64,000 nucleotides of DNA from Rana temporaria. Its lineage: Eukaryota; Chordata; Amphibia; Anura; Ranidae. The stretch is taken from contig NC_053501.1 of the NCBI RefSeq assembly GCF_905171775.1, positions 16,402,254-16,466,253 of the forward strand, in the 5' to 3' direction. Both the position numbers and the translations under genes were made by a program. Under the pieces are notes generated by a model that made no database searches, was not told the DNA's origin, and saw only the letters and a program-made list of their open reading frames with translations. Each line of letters starts with the position of its first letter. Positions within the stretch are counted from its first letter, which is position 1. Below, one piece after another: positions 11,491 through 23,125 of the stretch.

Positions 11491-12919
11491 CCTTCTTTAC
11501 TATTGTGGTTTTGTTAATGTCTTCATATGCCTGTTTGGTGGATTTTAAATACTGAACTGTAATAAAATATTGGCAAAGTTGTATATTCACTTTTATGTGT
11601 TGATGACTTGTATATTCACTGCCAGAGGCAACACTAAAGTCCCATTGTTATCGTTTCTGTTTTTTGTTTAATCATGTTAGGATTGTGTCTCCTGTACTCT
11701 ACTCCTCACATGCCTGCGTGGCTCCGAAACTTTGTTTTCTGCTGTAATTATGTGATCGCTGATTAAAGTTTTGGACCCTTTATTGGAGATCCTGGTGTGC
11801 TGGTGACATTACTTTCTTTGACTGTACACGGTTCCAGCCGGTGGTCACTTCAGCAATCACTTATAGACAGTACCGATCCTGACCTCCCTGGGGCCCTAAG
11901 CAAAATGACATGTCACATTAAAGTTGAGAAGCGGGGCCGAAAATTACTTCTCACCAGGCAGGGCCTCTAGTAATTTAGGGGGCCCTCCGCAGCTTTGCGG
12001 GGCCCTAAGCAGCTTGCATAGTGAGCCTTTAGGGCGGATCGGCCCTGCTTATAGATCTCTACAGTAATGTGTGCATTGGGAATATTGCATTGAAAGCCCT
12101 GTACTCTATTGTCACAATCAACACTCCACCTTAAATATTGTAGGTTTTGAAAATTGTAACCCACTGCACCACTGCCACAGCCTTGTCCCACACGGCCAAC
12201 TTTGTTCCTGACACCATCAGGTGCAGACTGCCTATTCCTGGTTCAGGCAGCCCAGACTGATGACATCATCTCAGCCTAGGCAAAGTCATGGGACTGGAAG
12301 AACTTCATCCCCCTCCCTCCTATTTTTCCCCTCTTTTACTCGTTATCCAGGGTTGTCGTCAAATCACATCCTCGCCTGCCCAGTGGATCCAGTGTTGTTC
12401 TTCTGTGATCCACCACACCAATGTCACAGCCTCGTCCTGTGCTACCATCTTTTACCTAATTGGGTGCCTCTTTCTGGTTCTGTCTGTAGCCTGGTCCCTG
12501 ATAATGTGTGGCAGGCCTGCCTTCTTCTAGCCACCATCAATGGAAAATGAAGCACCAGAGATAAGTGACATACATACTGTATTCCAGGAGAAGGCGGAGC
12601 TTTTCCTGCAAAAATGATCCTGTTACTGTATATGGTAACGTGTCAGAATCTCATTTGTGTAGTTGCTGAGAAATCTGCATAACATTTTCTATTCTGTGCG
12701 ATAGGCATGTTGTCTGCCTGGAAAGAGAACACACACTGCCTCTCGTCTTTATGGTGCAGCCCAAACTTGAAAGCTGGCACTAATGGCATTTGCCTGAATT
12801 TATAGGAGAGCTGCTAAACACCATTAGGCTGCTATGAGATACCTCAGTAGCTTTTACACGCCAAAGACTCCAGTTCTGGACCAAATTTGCAGATGCACAT
12901 AACAATGTTGTAATGTGTA
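11491..12919. other. Intronic DNA, diffuse old repeats
   Basis: 12180-12370 shares CCTAGGCAAAGTCATGGG and CTCGTTATCCA wording with 9190-9275, so both belong to one old interspersed repeat. 11880-12050 carries GGGGCCCTAAGCA duplications. No gene could be recognised. Confidence 0.5.
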
Positions 12920-13950
12920 CATGGGCACCCCAAACTGCAGCTCTTTCCCCCTGTGGTCACTTTTCCTAAAAATGGGGTCCCCTGAATCTTCCAGCCTTCA
13001 ATTTGAGGTCCCATTAATGTTTTTCCTTGATATCTGGGGTTCTCTGGATTTTCTTCCTCTGAATATCGAATCGCATTCCTTAATTATGAAGTCTTCCAGA
13101 TCTTCAACTCATGAATCTTGGATTTATGGGGACCTTCCACTGCTGAATCGGGTGCCCTTCTGATTTTTCCACTCCTGAATCTGGGGCTTCTTTCATCTTT
13201 CGCTCCTGAATATGAGGCCCCTTGGATTTCCCAATTTGAATCTGGGGTCTGTTGGAGCTTCCATTTTTTAATCTGGGGCACTTTGACTCTTTTACTCCTG
13301 ATTATGCACCCCCTGCACATTCCTCTTCTAAATCTATGGCCAATGAGATCTTCCACTCTTGATTATGCACCCCCTGCACATTCCTCTTCTAAATCTATGG
13401 CCCATGAGATCTTCCACTCTTAAATATAGGGTTACCCAGTTATCTGGATGCCCTCAGATCTACCTTTCGTGAATATGAGGCCCCTTGGATTTCCCACTTT
13501 TGAATCTGGGGTCTGTTGGAGTTTCCATTTTTTAATCTGGGGCACTTTGACTCTTTTACTCCTGATTATGCACCCCCCTTGCATATTCTTCTTCTAAATC
13601 TATGGCCTATGAGATCTTCCACTCTTAAATATAGGGTTCCCCAGTTATCTGGATGCCCTCAGATCTTCCTTTCCTGAATATAAGGCCTCTTGGATTTTCC
13701 ACTCCTTAATCTGGGGTCTATTGGATCCTCTGCTCTTGAATCTGGAGCCCCTTGGTTCTCCCTCTTCTAATTCTGGGGCCTATCGGATCTTCCACCCTTG
13801 AATCTAGGGTCCCCTATTCTCCTGCCACTGAGGTATATCATATATCTACCCCTATATGCGGAACTTAGAATATTTCACCCCTAAATTTAGGCTCCTCTGG
13901 ATCCACCACCCCTGAATCTGGGATACCCCAAAAATCTTCCATTCCTTAGT
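12920..13950 (+). repeat. Degenerate ~33-bp tandem array
   Basis: Units resemble TGAATCTGGGGCCCCTTGGA followed by TCTTCCACTCC, with frequent substitutions. A larger internal duplication is visible: the segment with CTGATTATGCACCCCCTGCA occurs around 13301 and 13361, and a related one around 13562. The array is old and not coding. Confidence 0.85.
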
Positions 13951-14748
13951 CTGGGGAGATGGTGATCTTTTGTTGTTTCAGTCATCTCCAACTTGACTTT
14001 ATGACATTTCTTAAAGTTCTATGCACACTCTCCTATTTTCTTCCCTGTGGTTGGTTCCACTCTGTGTATTCATCACTTTGCCAGCGGAGGGCGCTCTCCT
14101 CTACTCTACATGTAAAACCTTTTGTAATTAGAAAAGCTCTTGAATTGGGGATTTCCTGTAATCCTGTGCTCTGGAAAAGCATGATTTATTGCACATTTAA
14201 CCCTTCATCTGCCAGCGGAGGCCAGAGCCTGCAACCAGTCTTAATCCAGGCGGCGGCGGCTCCACAGTGCGAGAGTTAATCAGAGTCGTGGGGCTCTCTG
14301 TGCACAAAGCAATTGAAAGATTAGAGATTTAAGAGCATAACCCCGTGCGCTTGTAATAATCTCAGAGGAGTTTATCCAGAGAATGAGAAACCTTTTCTAA
14401 TCCGTCTCCACACATCGCCTGAGCGTCCCGGAGCCACTGGCTGCATTATACTCACTGCACCGCCATTATGGCTGTGTCAGTACACACTGCTCCTTCCTGA
14501 CCGTCATTTCATGCCCCAATAAATATTGTTCCCACATCTACAAGAGAGCCAGATAGCTGAGCCATACCCAACGATTGTCCTACCGCCAGTCCGATCTTTA
14601 CTCAGCAAGGCAACAAGCAAAGTGCAAAAACCCGAAAACAACCAATCATCAATCTGCTATCCAGCAGTGTTCTGGAAAGTGGAGCCTGACTGGTTGTAAT
14701 GGGAGAGGGCGCTTTACTCTGACAAGTCAATAATCCTGACGTGTTGTC
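13951..14748. other. Intronic DNA, no clear feature
   Basis: No mobile element or exon recognised. The sequence looks unique at the level I can judge. Confidence 0.5.
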
Positions 14749-14762
14749 TAAAGTGTGCATGT

Positions 14763-15277
14763 ATGGAGCTGCGGTGGCTCAACGCCATTGGCACTGCGCT
14801 GATAAGCTATTCACCTCTGCAGCCAGGGGTTCGGATCCCGGTCTCGGCTACATGTGAATTGAGTTTGGTGGTCTCAGCCCGGCTCCCGGTGGGTGTGCTA
14901 TGCTTAGTACGCCCACCCCCCTCCCACAAAAACCACCACACTTACACGCACTCGAAATTGGGTTAACATGCACGCACTTTGTCTCTAAAAAAAAAAAAGA
15001 GAGAGGCGAAGGACTAACGGGGCTGGTTGAGCGGGCTAGATCCTCTCAGTCCCTTGTAGGGAGTTCCTCTGCCCCGTTGGGCTTCAAAGCGGAGCAGGTA
15101 GGGCGGGCTGTGTGGGAGGACCCCCTTACACACCCACCATTGCCACCCGGGGCATGGAGAAAGGTGGCAGATTGCCTCTGGGGGAGGCCTGCCTACTCCC
15201 TACTCCTGCAGTCCGGCTCCTCTCTCGAGTACACGCACAAAAATACACAAAAAATAAATAAATAAAATAAAAATAAA
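14763..15277 (+). mobile_element. tRNA-like SINE, copy 1
   Basis: A roughly 515-bp retroposon flanked by a 14-bp target duplication, TAAAGTGTGCATGT, at 14749-14762 and 15278-15291. The head contains pol III promoter-like boxes: a box A-like TGGCTCAACGCCATTGG and a box B-like GGTTCGGATCC. The 3' end is A-rich (ACACAAAAAATAAATAAATA). A highly similar copy lies at 50402-50915. The tRNA origin is inferred from box spacing. The body is unusually long for a tRNA SINE and may include a conserved central domain. Confidence 0.88.
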
Positions 15278-15453
15278 TAAAGTGTGCATGTGATTGGGGT
15301 GGGGACATTAGAGTGCAGGCTGATGCAACAGGCTCTGTGTTCTCTGTACAGCACTACAGTATATGTCGGAGCTATATAAATGTATAATGATAGCGTGTAA
15401 CTGTGGTCAGATATTAGAGTGTAAGCTGCTCTGGTGCAGAGACTGAAGTGATT

Positions 15454-16151
15454 GGGCCAGATCCACGTAGCGTATTGTTGCGTCCGGCGTAGCGTATCTC
15501 TGATACACTACGCCGCCGTAACTTACAGCGTATTTTCCTTATCCTGAAAGAATTTGCGCCCTAAGTTACGGCGGCGTAGTGTAACTTTGGCGGCGTAAGG
15601 GCGCGCAATTCAAATGGATGTGATGGGGGCGTGTTTTATGTTAATACGTCTTGACGTCCGTGGGGGTATCCCAGTGCGCATGCTCGAAATTAACCCGCAA
15701 CAAGCCAATGCTTACGACGTGAACGTCATTCTACGCAAAGCCCTATTTGCGAACGACTTACGCAAACGACGTAAAATTTTCAAAATTCGACGCGGGAACG
15801 ACGTCCATACTTAACATTGAGTACGCCTCATATAGCAGGGGTAACTTTACGCTGAAAAAAGCCTTACGGAAACGACGTAAAAAACTGCGCCGGCCGGACG
15901 TACGTTTGTGGATTCGCGTATCTAGCTAATTTGCATACTCGACGCGGAATTCAACGGAAGCGCCACCTAGCGGCCAGCGTAAATATGCACCTTAGATCCG
16001 ACGGCGTACTAAGACGTACGCCAGTCGGATCTATCCCAGCTTCAGGCGTATCTTGTTTTGTGGATACAAAACAAAGATACGCCGGAGCAAAATAGAAGTT
16101 ACGCGGCGTATCAATAGATACGCCGTCGTAACTTCTTCGTGGATCTGTCCC
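15454..16151. mobile_element. Palindromic MITE, family B, with ATT target duplication
   Basis: It starts GGGCCAGATCCACG and ends CGTGGATCTGTCCC. It sits in the tandem-array word GAAGTGATTGGTTC, which neighbouring units show uninterrupted, so ATT at 15451-15453 and 16152-16154 is the target duplication. The core is shared with 7085-7678. A 3-bp duplication and a palindromic non-coding body suggest a PIF/Harbinger-type MITE. Confidence 0.85.
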
Positions 16152-16366
16152 ATTGGTTCTTTGTCCTCTGTACAGCACCACAGTATATGTCGGAGCTATA
16201 TAAATGTATAATGATAGTGTGTGACTGTGGTCGGATATTAGAATGTAAGCTCCTCTGGTGCAGAGACTGAAGTGATTGGTTCTGTGTCCTCTGTACAGCA
16301 CCACAGTATATGTCGGAGCTATATAAATGTATAATGATAGCGTGTGACTGTGGTCGGATATTAGAG

Positions 16367-16719
16367 TAGGGTTGTCACCTTTTCTTCAAGCCAAACCCGA
16401 ACACTTTAGAGGCCTGGAACACCTTTCGGTGCCCCAAGGAGAGTAGTAATGCGGCGCACATAGCGTGCCACATTGAATAATGGGTGTGGCCAAATTGCTG
16501 TTGCTGACATCATTGCCCTGCCCCCTAGTGATGCTGAACCTGCTCCTAGACAGCCTCCATCATATCCTGGATGGCAACAGATTTGTGTGACTATCTTGGT
16601 TACTTGAAGAGCTACAGCCTGGTTTGAATAATGTGTCCGGGTTTCAGACCGCCTGAAACCTGGACACGTGATTCAAAACCCAGACTGTCCGGGTGAATCC
16701 CAAACAGATGGCAACCCTA
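16367..16719. mobile_element. hAT-type MITE with 8-bp target duplication
   Basis: A 353-bp element with inverted ends TAGGGTTGTCACC and GATGGCAACCCTA. It is flanked on both sides by TATTAGAG (16359-16366 and 16720-16727). Sister array units read GGATATTAGAGTGTAAGCTC without it. An 8-bp duplication is typical of hAT transposons. There is no coding capacity. Confidence 0.9.
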
Positions 16720-16872
16720 TATTAGAGTGTAAGCTCCTGTGGTGCAGAGACTGAAGTGATTGGTTCAGTGTTCTCTGTACAGCACTGCAGTATATATCAG
16801 AGCTATATAAATGTATAATAATAGTATGTGACTTTGGAGTGTAAGCTCCTCTAGAGCAGGCAGATGCAACAG

Positions 16873-17260
16873 GCTAATGCCGCGGACAAACGATCGGTTC
16901 GTCTGATGAAAACAGACCGTTTTCATCAGACGAACCGATCGCGTGTGGACCCCATCGGTTTTTTATCCATCGGTGAAAAAACTAGGAACTTGTTTTAAAA
17001 TCATCTAATGGTTAAAAAACCGATGGAAAAAACGATCGTCCATCGGTTAAAAATCCACGCATGCTCAGAATCATGTCGACGCATGCTCGGAAGCATTGAA
17101 CTTCATTTTTCTCAGCACGTCGTAGTGTTTTACGTCGCCGCGTTCTGACACGATGATGGTGTGTAGGCAAGACTGATGAAAGTCAGCTTTATCGGATAAC
17201 TGATGAAAAAATCCATCAGACCGTTTTCATCGGATGAACCCATCGTGTGTACAGGGCATC
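16873..17260. mobile_element. Palindromic MITE (CGATCGGTTCGTCTGATGAA type)
   Basis: It interrupts a tandem-array unit between AACAGGCT and GTGTTCTCTG. The ends are AATGCCGCGGACAAACGATC and ATCGTGTGTACAGGGCATCA. Inside are inverted words around TTTTCATCAGACGAACCGAT. It is related in layout to the elements at 32879-33321 and 9762-10876. The exact target duplication is unclear. Confidence 0.75.
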
Positions 17261-17529
17261 AGTGTTCTCTGTACAGCGCTACAGTATATGTCAGAGCTAT
17301 GTAAATGTGTAATAATGGCGTGTGACTGTGGTAGAGACTGAGTGTAAAGCAAGAGATTGTACAATCAGTGTATGGCCAGGCCTAAGGTCTTCATCTTTAC
17401 TTGGATTGGACTGACACTCTTTAGATTGACCCATAAGGTGGAGGATACTGTTGAATGTCTTGTGAATCTCCTGTGAATCTCGTCGTATGGACTGCACTGT
17501 CCCCCTCCTGTATCATTGTACATTATGAA

Positions 17530-18008
17530 TTATATACCGTATTTATTGGGGTATTGCGCGCTCCGGCGTATATCGCGCACCCCTAAAGTGGACCCGACAT
17601 TCCTGTAAAAAAAGATTTTAGTACTTACAGTTTTGGTGTCTTGCACGGCGTCCATCGGCGGCCTCGTCGGGTCCGTCTGCGGCTTCGGGTGTCCTCTTCG
17701 TCGGGTCCGGCGTCCTTTTGCGGTGTCCTCCCCGCGCCGAGTTTGAATACTGCGCCGGCATATACCGAGCGCAGTACACTCGTGTATAGTCAGGCAGGCT
17801 CGGCTACTCTCGCGCTCACGTCCTGTACGTCCAGGACATGAGCGCGAGAGGAGCCGAGCCTGCCCGACTATACACGAGTGTACTGCGCTCGGTATATGCC
17901 GGCGCAGTATTCAAACTCGGCGCGGGTATCGGCGTATATCGCGCACCCACGATTTTGCCCTGATTTTCAGGGCAAAAAAGTGCGCGGTATACGCCAATAA
18001 ATACGGTA
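17530..18008. mobile_element. Palindromic MITE with TACCGTATTTATTGG ends
   Basis: The ends TACCGTATTTATTGGGGTAT and ATACGCCAATAAATACGGTA are inverted. A long central palindrome at about 17737-17925 has arms containing GAGTTTGAATACTGCGCCGG and the matching CCGGCGCAGTATTCAAACTC. It is non-coding, and the two opposed open frames here are mirror images of the palindrome. Confidence 0.85.
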
Positions 18009-18764
18009 GTTTGATAACGTATTGGGTTTCTCCCATTTTTACACATCTTATTGTGTTATCTGTGTGCTGTGTACATCGTTTTTTTGGGTCTCTTTCACCC
18101 TCGGTATTGGCTCGTCGTAGGTCTTTTCTTTGAACATCAATAAAGATTTCTCTATCTGCGTGGAGGAGAGAGCGGAGCGCTATCTTTGCAATTATCTTTT
18201 CATTCGTCTTTTGTGAAGCTGCACTGACAGGAGCAGTATGTCAGTGCAGGAGGAAGGAGAGCCGGGCCCGGTACACCGCCATGGCCATCCTCTTCATAGA
18301 GAGAGCAGCATTCACAGCGGTTCGCGGTTCCTGAAATGATGGCCGATTGATCTTATTTTTCCAAGATGGTGAAGATGGAGCGAGTTGTGTGATGAGGAGG
18401 GCCCCGATCGCCTCTGACCGTACAATCTCTGCACATCAATCTTAGAAACCATGTGATATGATGACCCACCTAAAATATCCTCCAATGTCTCCAATCACAT
18501 CACTTGCACTATATACCTGTTGGTGGATCTAAAGGACATTATACAATCAGATTGTAACGTGTGTGGTTAGCTTATTGCACATATTTGTCATTAAATGAGC
18601 TGTAATTGAATGTTTTTATAAGAAATATATTCACAGAATGGCCAGTGTTAACCTAAATTTCATGCATGTTTATTCAACAAGGGGCTAAAGCCTTGGTGCC
18701 CACTATGTGGCCCGCCGGGCCTTGCGTGCAACTGGGTGCTATTGGGTAGAGAGCATATGTATGA
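18009..18764. other. Intronic DNA, no clear feature
   Basis: I recognise no gene or complete element. 18660-18740 includes AGCCTTGGTGCCCACTATGT, wording like hAT-derived repeats, but the ends cannot be defined. Confidence 0.45.
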
Positions 18765-19040
18765 ACAATGATACTTTGTATTTTTCTCCCTTTGAGAAAT
18801 GGTTATAAACAATGTTTGTATCTCTCTATCTTCCTCTAAACAATGTTTATAAATAAATGTTACTTTGTATCTCTCTATCTTTCTCTAAAATGTTATAAAC
18901 AATGTTACTTTGTATCTCTCTATCTTTCTCTGATATTTTATAAACAATGTTACTTTGTATCTCTCTATCTTCCTCTGATATATTTTATAAACAATGTTAC
19001 TTTGTAACTCTTTGTATCTTAACAATGTTTAAAAGCAATG
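18765..19040 (+). repeat. Short tandem array, ~45-60 bp unit
   Basis: About five units built on ATAAACAATGTTACTTTGTA followed by TCTCTCTATCTTTCTCT, with length variation between units. Confidence 0.85.
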
Positions 19041-19057
19041 TTGCTTTATCCACTTAA

Positions 19058-20343
19058 CCACTTCATTACTGGGCACTTAAACCCCCTTCCTGCCCAGACC
19101 AATTTTCAGCTTTCAGCGCTGCCGCATTTTGAATGACAATTGCGCGGTCATACAACACTGTACCCAAATTATATTTTTATCATTTTTTTCCCACAAAGAG
19201 AGCTTTCTTTTGGTGGTATTTGATCATCTCTGCGATTTTTTTATTTTTTGCACTATAATCAAAAAAAGACAAAAAAAATTGGAAAAAAAAAAGACACAAT
19301 GGGCCAGATTCACATAGGTTAGCGGATAAAGCCGAACGCAAATGACGTAAAAAAAAAGCGGCGGTCGTTCGTTTCGGAATCGGCGTAACTCCTCATTTGC
19401 ATAATCGTCGCGTAAAAGTTAGGAAAGCACCACCTAGCGGCCGGCCTGGAATTGCAGCCTAAGATCCGACGGTGTAACACAGTTACACCTGTCGGATCTT
19501 AGGGATATCTATGCGTAACTGATTCTATGAATCAGCCGCATAGATACGACGGCCGGACTCAGAGATACGACGGTGTATCAGGAGATACACCGTCGTATCT
19601 CTTTGTGAATCTGGCCCAATATTTTTTACTTTTTGTTATAATAATATCCCAATTTATTATTTTTTTTTTTATATATTTTTTTCCTCAGTTTGGGCCGATA
19701 CGTATTCTTTTACATATTTTTGTTAAAAAAAAAATCGCAATAAGCGTATATTAATTGCTTTGCGCAAAAATATATTATAGCGCCTACAAAATAGGGGATA
19801 GATTTATGATTTTTTTTTATTTTTTACTAGTAATTGCGGCGATCAGCGTTTTTTTTTTTCGTCAGGCCTGCGATATTGCGGCGGACATATCGGACACTTT
19901 TGACATTATTTTGGGACCATTCACATTTATACAGCGATCAGTGCTAAAAAAAATGCACTAATTACAGTATAAATGTGACTGGCAGGGAAGGGGTTAACAC
20001 TAGGGGGTGAGGAAGGGGTTAAATGTATTCCCTGGGTGTGATTCTTACTGTGGGGGGAGGGGACTGACTGGGGGAGGTGACTGATGCTGTGTCTCTATGT
20101 ACAAGGGACACAGTATCGGTCTCCTCTCTCCCTGACAGGGCGTGGAGCTCTGTGTTTACACACGTCCCTGCTGTCACTGCCGATCAGGGCCAACTGGTGG
20201 ACATTGCGGCCGCCAGGCACGCGCATCGGCATCTCAGCGATGCGCCGGGCTCAGTTTTTCCAAAAGGACGTCCAGGGATGTCCACCCGGCAGTTGAGAGC
20301 CGTGCTGTGGACATCTTTCGTCTACAGCGCAGGTCTCAAGTGG
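19058..20343. mobile_element. piggyBac-type MITE, family P1, carrying a nested MITE
   Basis: Flanked by TTAA at 19054-19057 and 20344-20347. The inner ends CCACTTCATTACTGG and CCACTTGAGACC (reverse strand) are inverted over their first seven bases. The internal word CCCACAAAGAGAGCTTTCTT recurs in the copies at 24352, 46093 and 49366. A family-B MITE is nested at about 19301-19617. No transposase is present. A TTAA target is the hallmark of piggyBac elements, so this is a likely non-autonomous relative. Confidence 0.8.
19301..19617. mobile_element. Family-B MITE nested in the P1 element
   Basis: Ends are GGGCCAGATTCACATAGG and TTGTGAATCTGGCCC, flanked by AAT on both sides. The related P1 copy at 46093-47049 reads ACAACAATATTTTTTAC at the corresponding place, which supports AAT as the target duplication. 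Confidence 0.82.
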
Positions 20344-20347
20344 TTAA

Positions 20348-21179
20348 GAACCGCCCTATAACAGATATACTGCTACGGGGGCAGTTGCTCTGTGCAGGAT
20401 CACGTGTATAAATATGTGATTCTGCACTTCCGCCTAAGGGGTGGTTACTCACAGCAGAAGCTGATCTGCGGGTGCCGGGCACTGGATGTCCACCGGCACC
20501 CACTGATCGTCAGGCAGAGGCACAGAATGGAGCTCTGCCTGTGAACAAGGCTGAGCTCCATTCTGACAGGGGGGAGGGATGGATTTGTGTCCCTGCTAAG
20601 CAGGAAATAAAATCCATCACTTCCCTGAGTAAAAGCAGCACGCAGTTTACGCAAAAGCACTGGCACACATTGCCCTAGATGTTTAACCCCTTCCCAGCCA
20701 GTGTCTTTAGTACAGTGACAGTGCATATTTTTAGCACTGACACTGTATTAGTGTCACTGGTTCAAACAAAGTGTCAGTTAGTGTTCGATTATTATTATTA
20801 TTATGTATTGTTCTTGGTTTTGTATAGGTGTAGTTGATCTTTCATTATATAAGCGATACACCTGGTTTTATAGTAATCTGGTACACAGTGAATAGGTGTC
20901 ATTGATCTTACTGTGAAATGCCCACCCAGGTGAGGAATATAAAATCCGTGCGCCATAGATTGTGATCCGGGTTTGTGTAGCTGTTATGGCTGCCGGTGTT
21001 ATCGCTGTGTGTAAATGTTCTGGTGACATTTTCAGTGGGCCAGAGACAGGAACCCCCCCACTGCCGCCCCCTCCTTCCCTTCCCCCGCACCGACTCCTAT
21101 CCCTGGGCTACAGCTAACATTTACTGTATCTTCTTCTTCTGCAAATACCCCCATGGAGTGTTTTTGTCTCCCATGTGAG
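20348..21179. other. Intronic DNA with a P1/P2-like fragment
   Basis: 20683-20760 begins TTAACCCCTTCCCAGCCAGT, like the end of the element at 36470, but no partner end is evident. The rest shows no gene. Confidence 0.5.
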
Positions 21180-23125
21180 CTGTGTGTATAGTATGTACTG
21201 CGAGTACTGTGTGAATACTCGGTGTGTGTGCCTGTAATACTGTTGTGTGTTTGTGTATTATAATGGGTTTGTATGGTATGTTACTGTATTGGTGTGTGTG
21301 TGTGACTGTGTGTAATACTGTGTGTGTATGTATATCTAGAACTGTGTGTGTGTATTTAGTGCTGTGTGTGTTTGTAGGATTGTGTGTGTGTAGTACTGTG
21401 TGTGTGTGTGTATAGTACTGTATGCATAGTATTGTGTGTGTTTTTATAGTAGTGTGTGTGTGTGTGTAGTACTATGTGTGTGTGTGTGTGTGTTGGGGTC
21501 TTTGTGTGTATAGTAGTGTATGTGTGTGAATAGTATAGAGTGTGTGTAGTGCTATGTGTAGTATAGTATGTGTGTGTGTATAGTATAGTGTGTGTAGTAC
21601 TGTGTGTGTGTGTGTGTAGTGCTGTGTGTATGTATAGTGTGTGTAGTGCTGTGTGTGTGTGTAGTGCTGTGTGTGTAGTGTGTATAGTATAGTGTGTGTA
21701 GTGCTGTGTGTGTAGTGCTGTGTGTATGTGTAGTGCTTTGTGTATAGTATAGTGTGTGTAGTGCTGTGTGTATGTGTGTGTAGTGCTGTGTGTATAGTGT
21801 GTGTGTAGTGCTGTGTGTATAGTATAGTGTGTGTAGTGCTGTGTATGTATAGTATAGTGTGTGTAGTGCTGTGTGTGTGTATATATATGTATTGTGTGTG
21901 TAGTATGTATAGTATAGTGTGTGTAGTGCTGTGTGTATAGTATAGCGTGTGTAGTGCTGTGTGTATAGTATAGCGTGTGTAGTGCTGTGTGTATAGTATA
22001 TAGCGTGTGTAGTGCTGTGTGTATAGTGTAGTGTGTATAGTGTAGTGCTGTGTGTATAGTATAGCGTGTGTAGTGCTGTGTGTATAGTATATAGCGTGTG
22101 TAGTGCTGTGTGTATAGTGTAGTGTGTATAGTGTAGTGCTGTGTGTATAGTGTAGTGTGTGTAGTGCTGTGTGTATAGTGTAGTGTGTGTAGTGCTGTGT
22201 GTATAGTGTAGTGCTGTGTGTATAGTGTAGTGTGTATAGTGTAGTGTGTGTAGTGCTTTGTGTATAGTATAGCGTGTGTAGTGCTGTGTGTATAGTGTAG
22301 TGCTGTGTGTATAGTGTAGTGTGTATAGTGTAGTGCTGTGTGTATAGTGTAGTGTGTGTAGTGCTGTGTGTATAGTGTAGTGTGTATAGTGTAGTGCTGT
22401 GTGTATAGTGTAGTGTGTGTAGTGCTGTGTGTATAGTGTAGTGTGTGCAGTGCTGTGTGTATAGTGTAGTGTGTGTAGTGCTGTGTGTATATAGTATAGT
22501 GTGTGTAGTGCTGTGTGTGTATAGTATAGCGTGTGTAGTGCTGTGTGTGTATAGTGTAGTGTGTGTAGTGCTGTGTGTATAGTGTAGTGTGTGTAGCGCT
22601 GTGTGTATAGTATAGTGTGTGTAGTGCTGTGTGTATAGTGTAGTGTGTGTAGTGCTGTGTGTATAGTGTGTATAGTGCTGTGTGTGTAGTGCTGTGTGTA
22701 TAGTGTAGTGTGTATAGTGCTGTGTGTATAGTGCTGTGTGTGTAGCGCTGTGTGTATAGTATAGTGTGTGTAGTGCTGTGTGTATAGTGTAGTGTGTGTA
22801 GTGCTGTGTGTATAGTGTAGTGTGTATAGTGCTGTGTGTATAGTGTAGTGTTGTGTGTATAGTGTAGTGTGTGTAGTGCTGTGTGTATAGTGTAGTGTGT
22901 ATAGTGCTGTGTGTATAGTGTAGTGTTGTGTGTATAGTGTAGTGTGTGTAGTGCTGTGTGTATAGTGTGTGTATAGTGCTGTGTGTATAGTATAGTGTGT
23001 GTAGCGCTGTGTGTGTATGTATGTATGTATAGTATAGTGTGTGTAGTGCTGTGTGTGTATGCATAGTGTGTGTAGTGCTGTGTGTATAGTATAGTGTGTG
23101 TAGTGCTGTGTGTGTATGTATAGTA
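21180..23125 (-). repeat. TG-rich minisatellite (~26-bp unit)
   Basis: About 1.9 kb of TG microsatellite grading into a minisatellite with unit GTGTAGTGCTGTGTGTATAG plus a TGTA or TATA spacer. The complementary strand has no stop trinucleotides in the repeat, so two minus frames stay open for 525-602 codons, reading Thr/His/Tyr-rich. These are composition artefacts. The array is expected to be length-polymorphic. Confidence 0.95.

Larger units (their letters stand above)
15331..17340 (+). repeat. ~125-bp tandem array interrupted by three MITEs
   Basis: Units contain CTCTGTACAGCACCACAGTA, GGAGCTATATAAATGTATAA and TAAGCTCCTCTGGTGCAGAG. They lie at about 15331-15453, 16152-16280, 16281-16366, 16720-16872 and 17262-17340. 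The gaps are MITE insertions at 15454-16151, 16367-16719 and about 16873-17260. Intact neighbouring units serve as empty-site references for those insertions. Confidence 0.88.

Noticed and set aside
14763..15265. Frames in the two SINE copies
   Set aside because: Shared only because the SINE copies are alike; there is no known domain.
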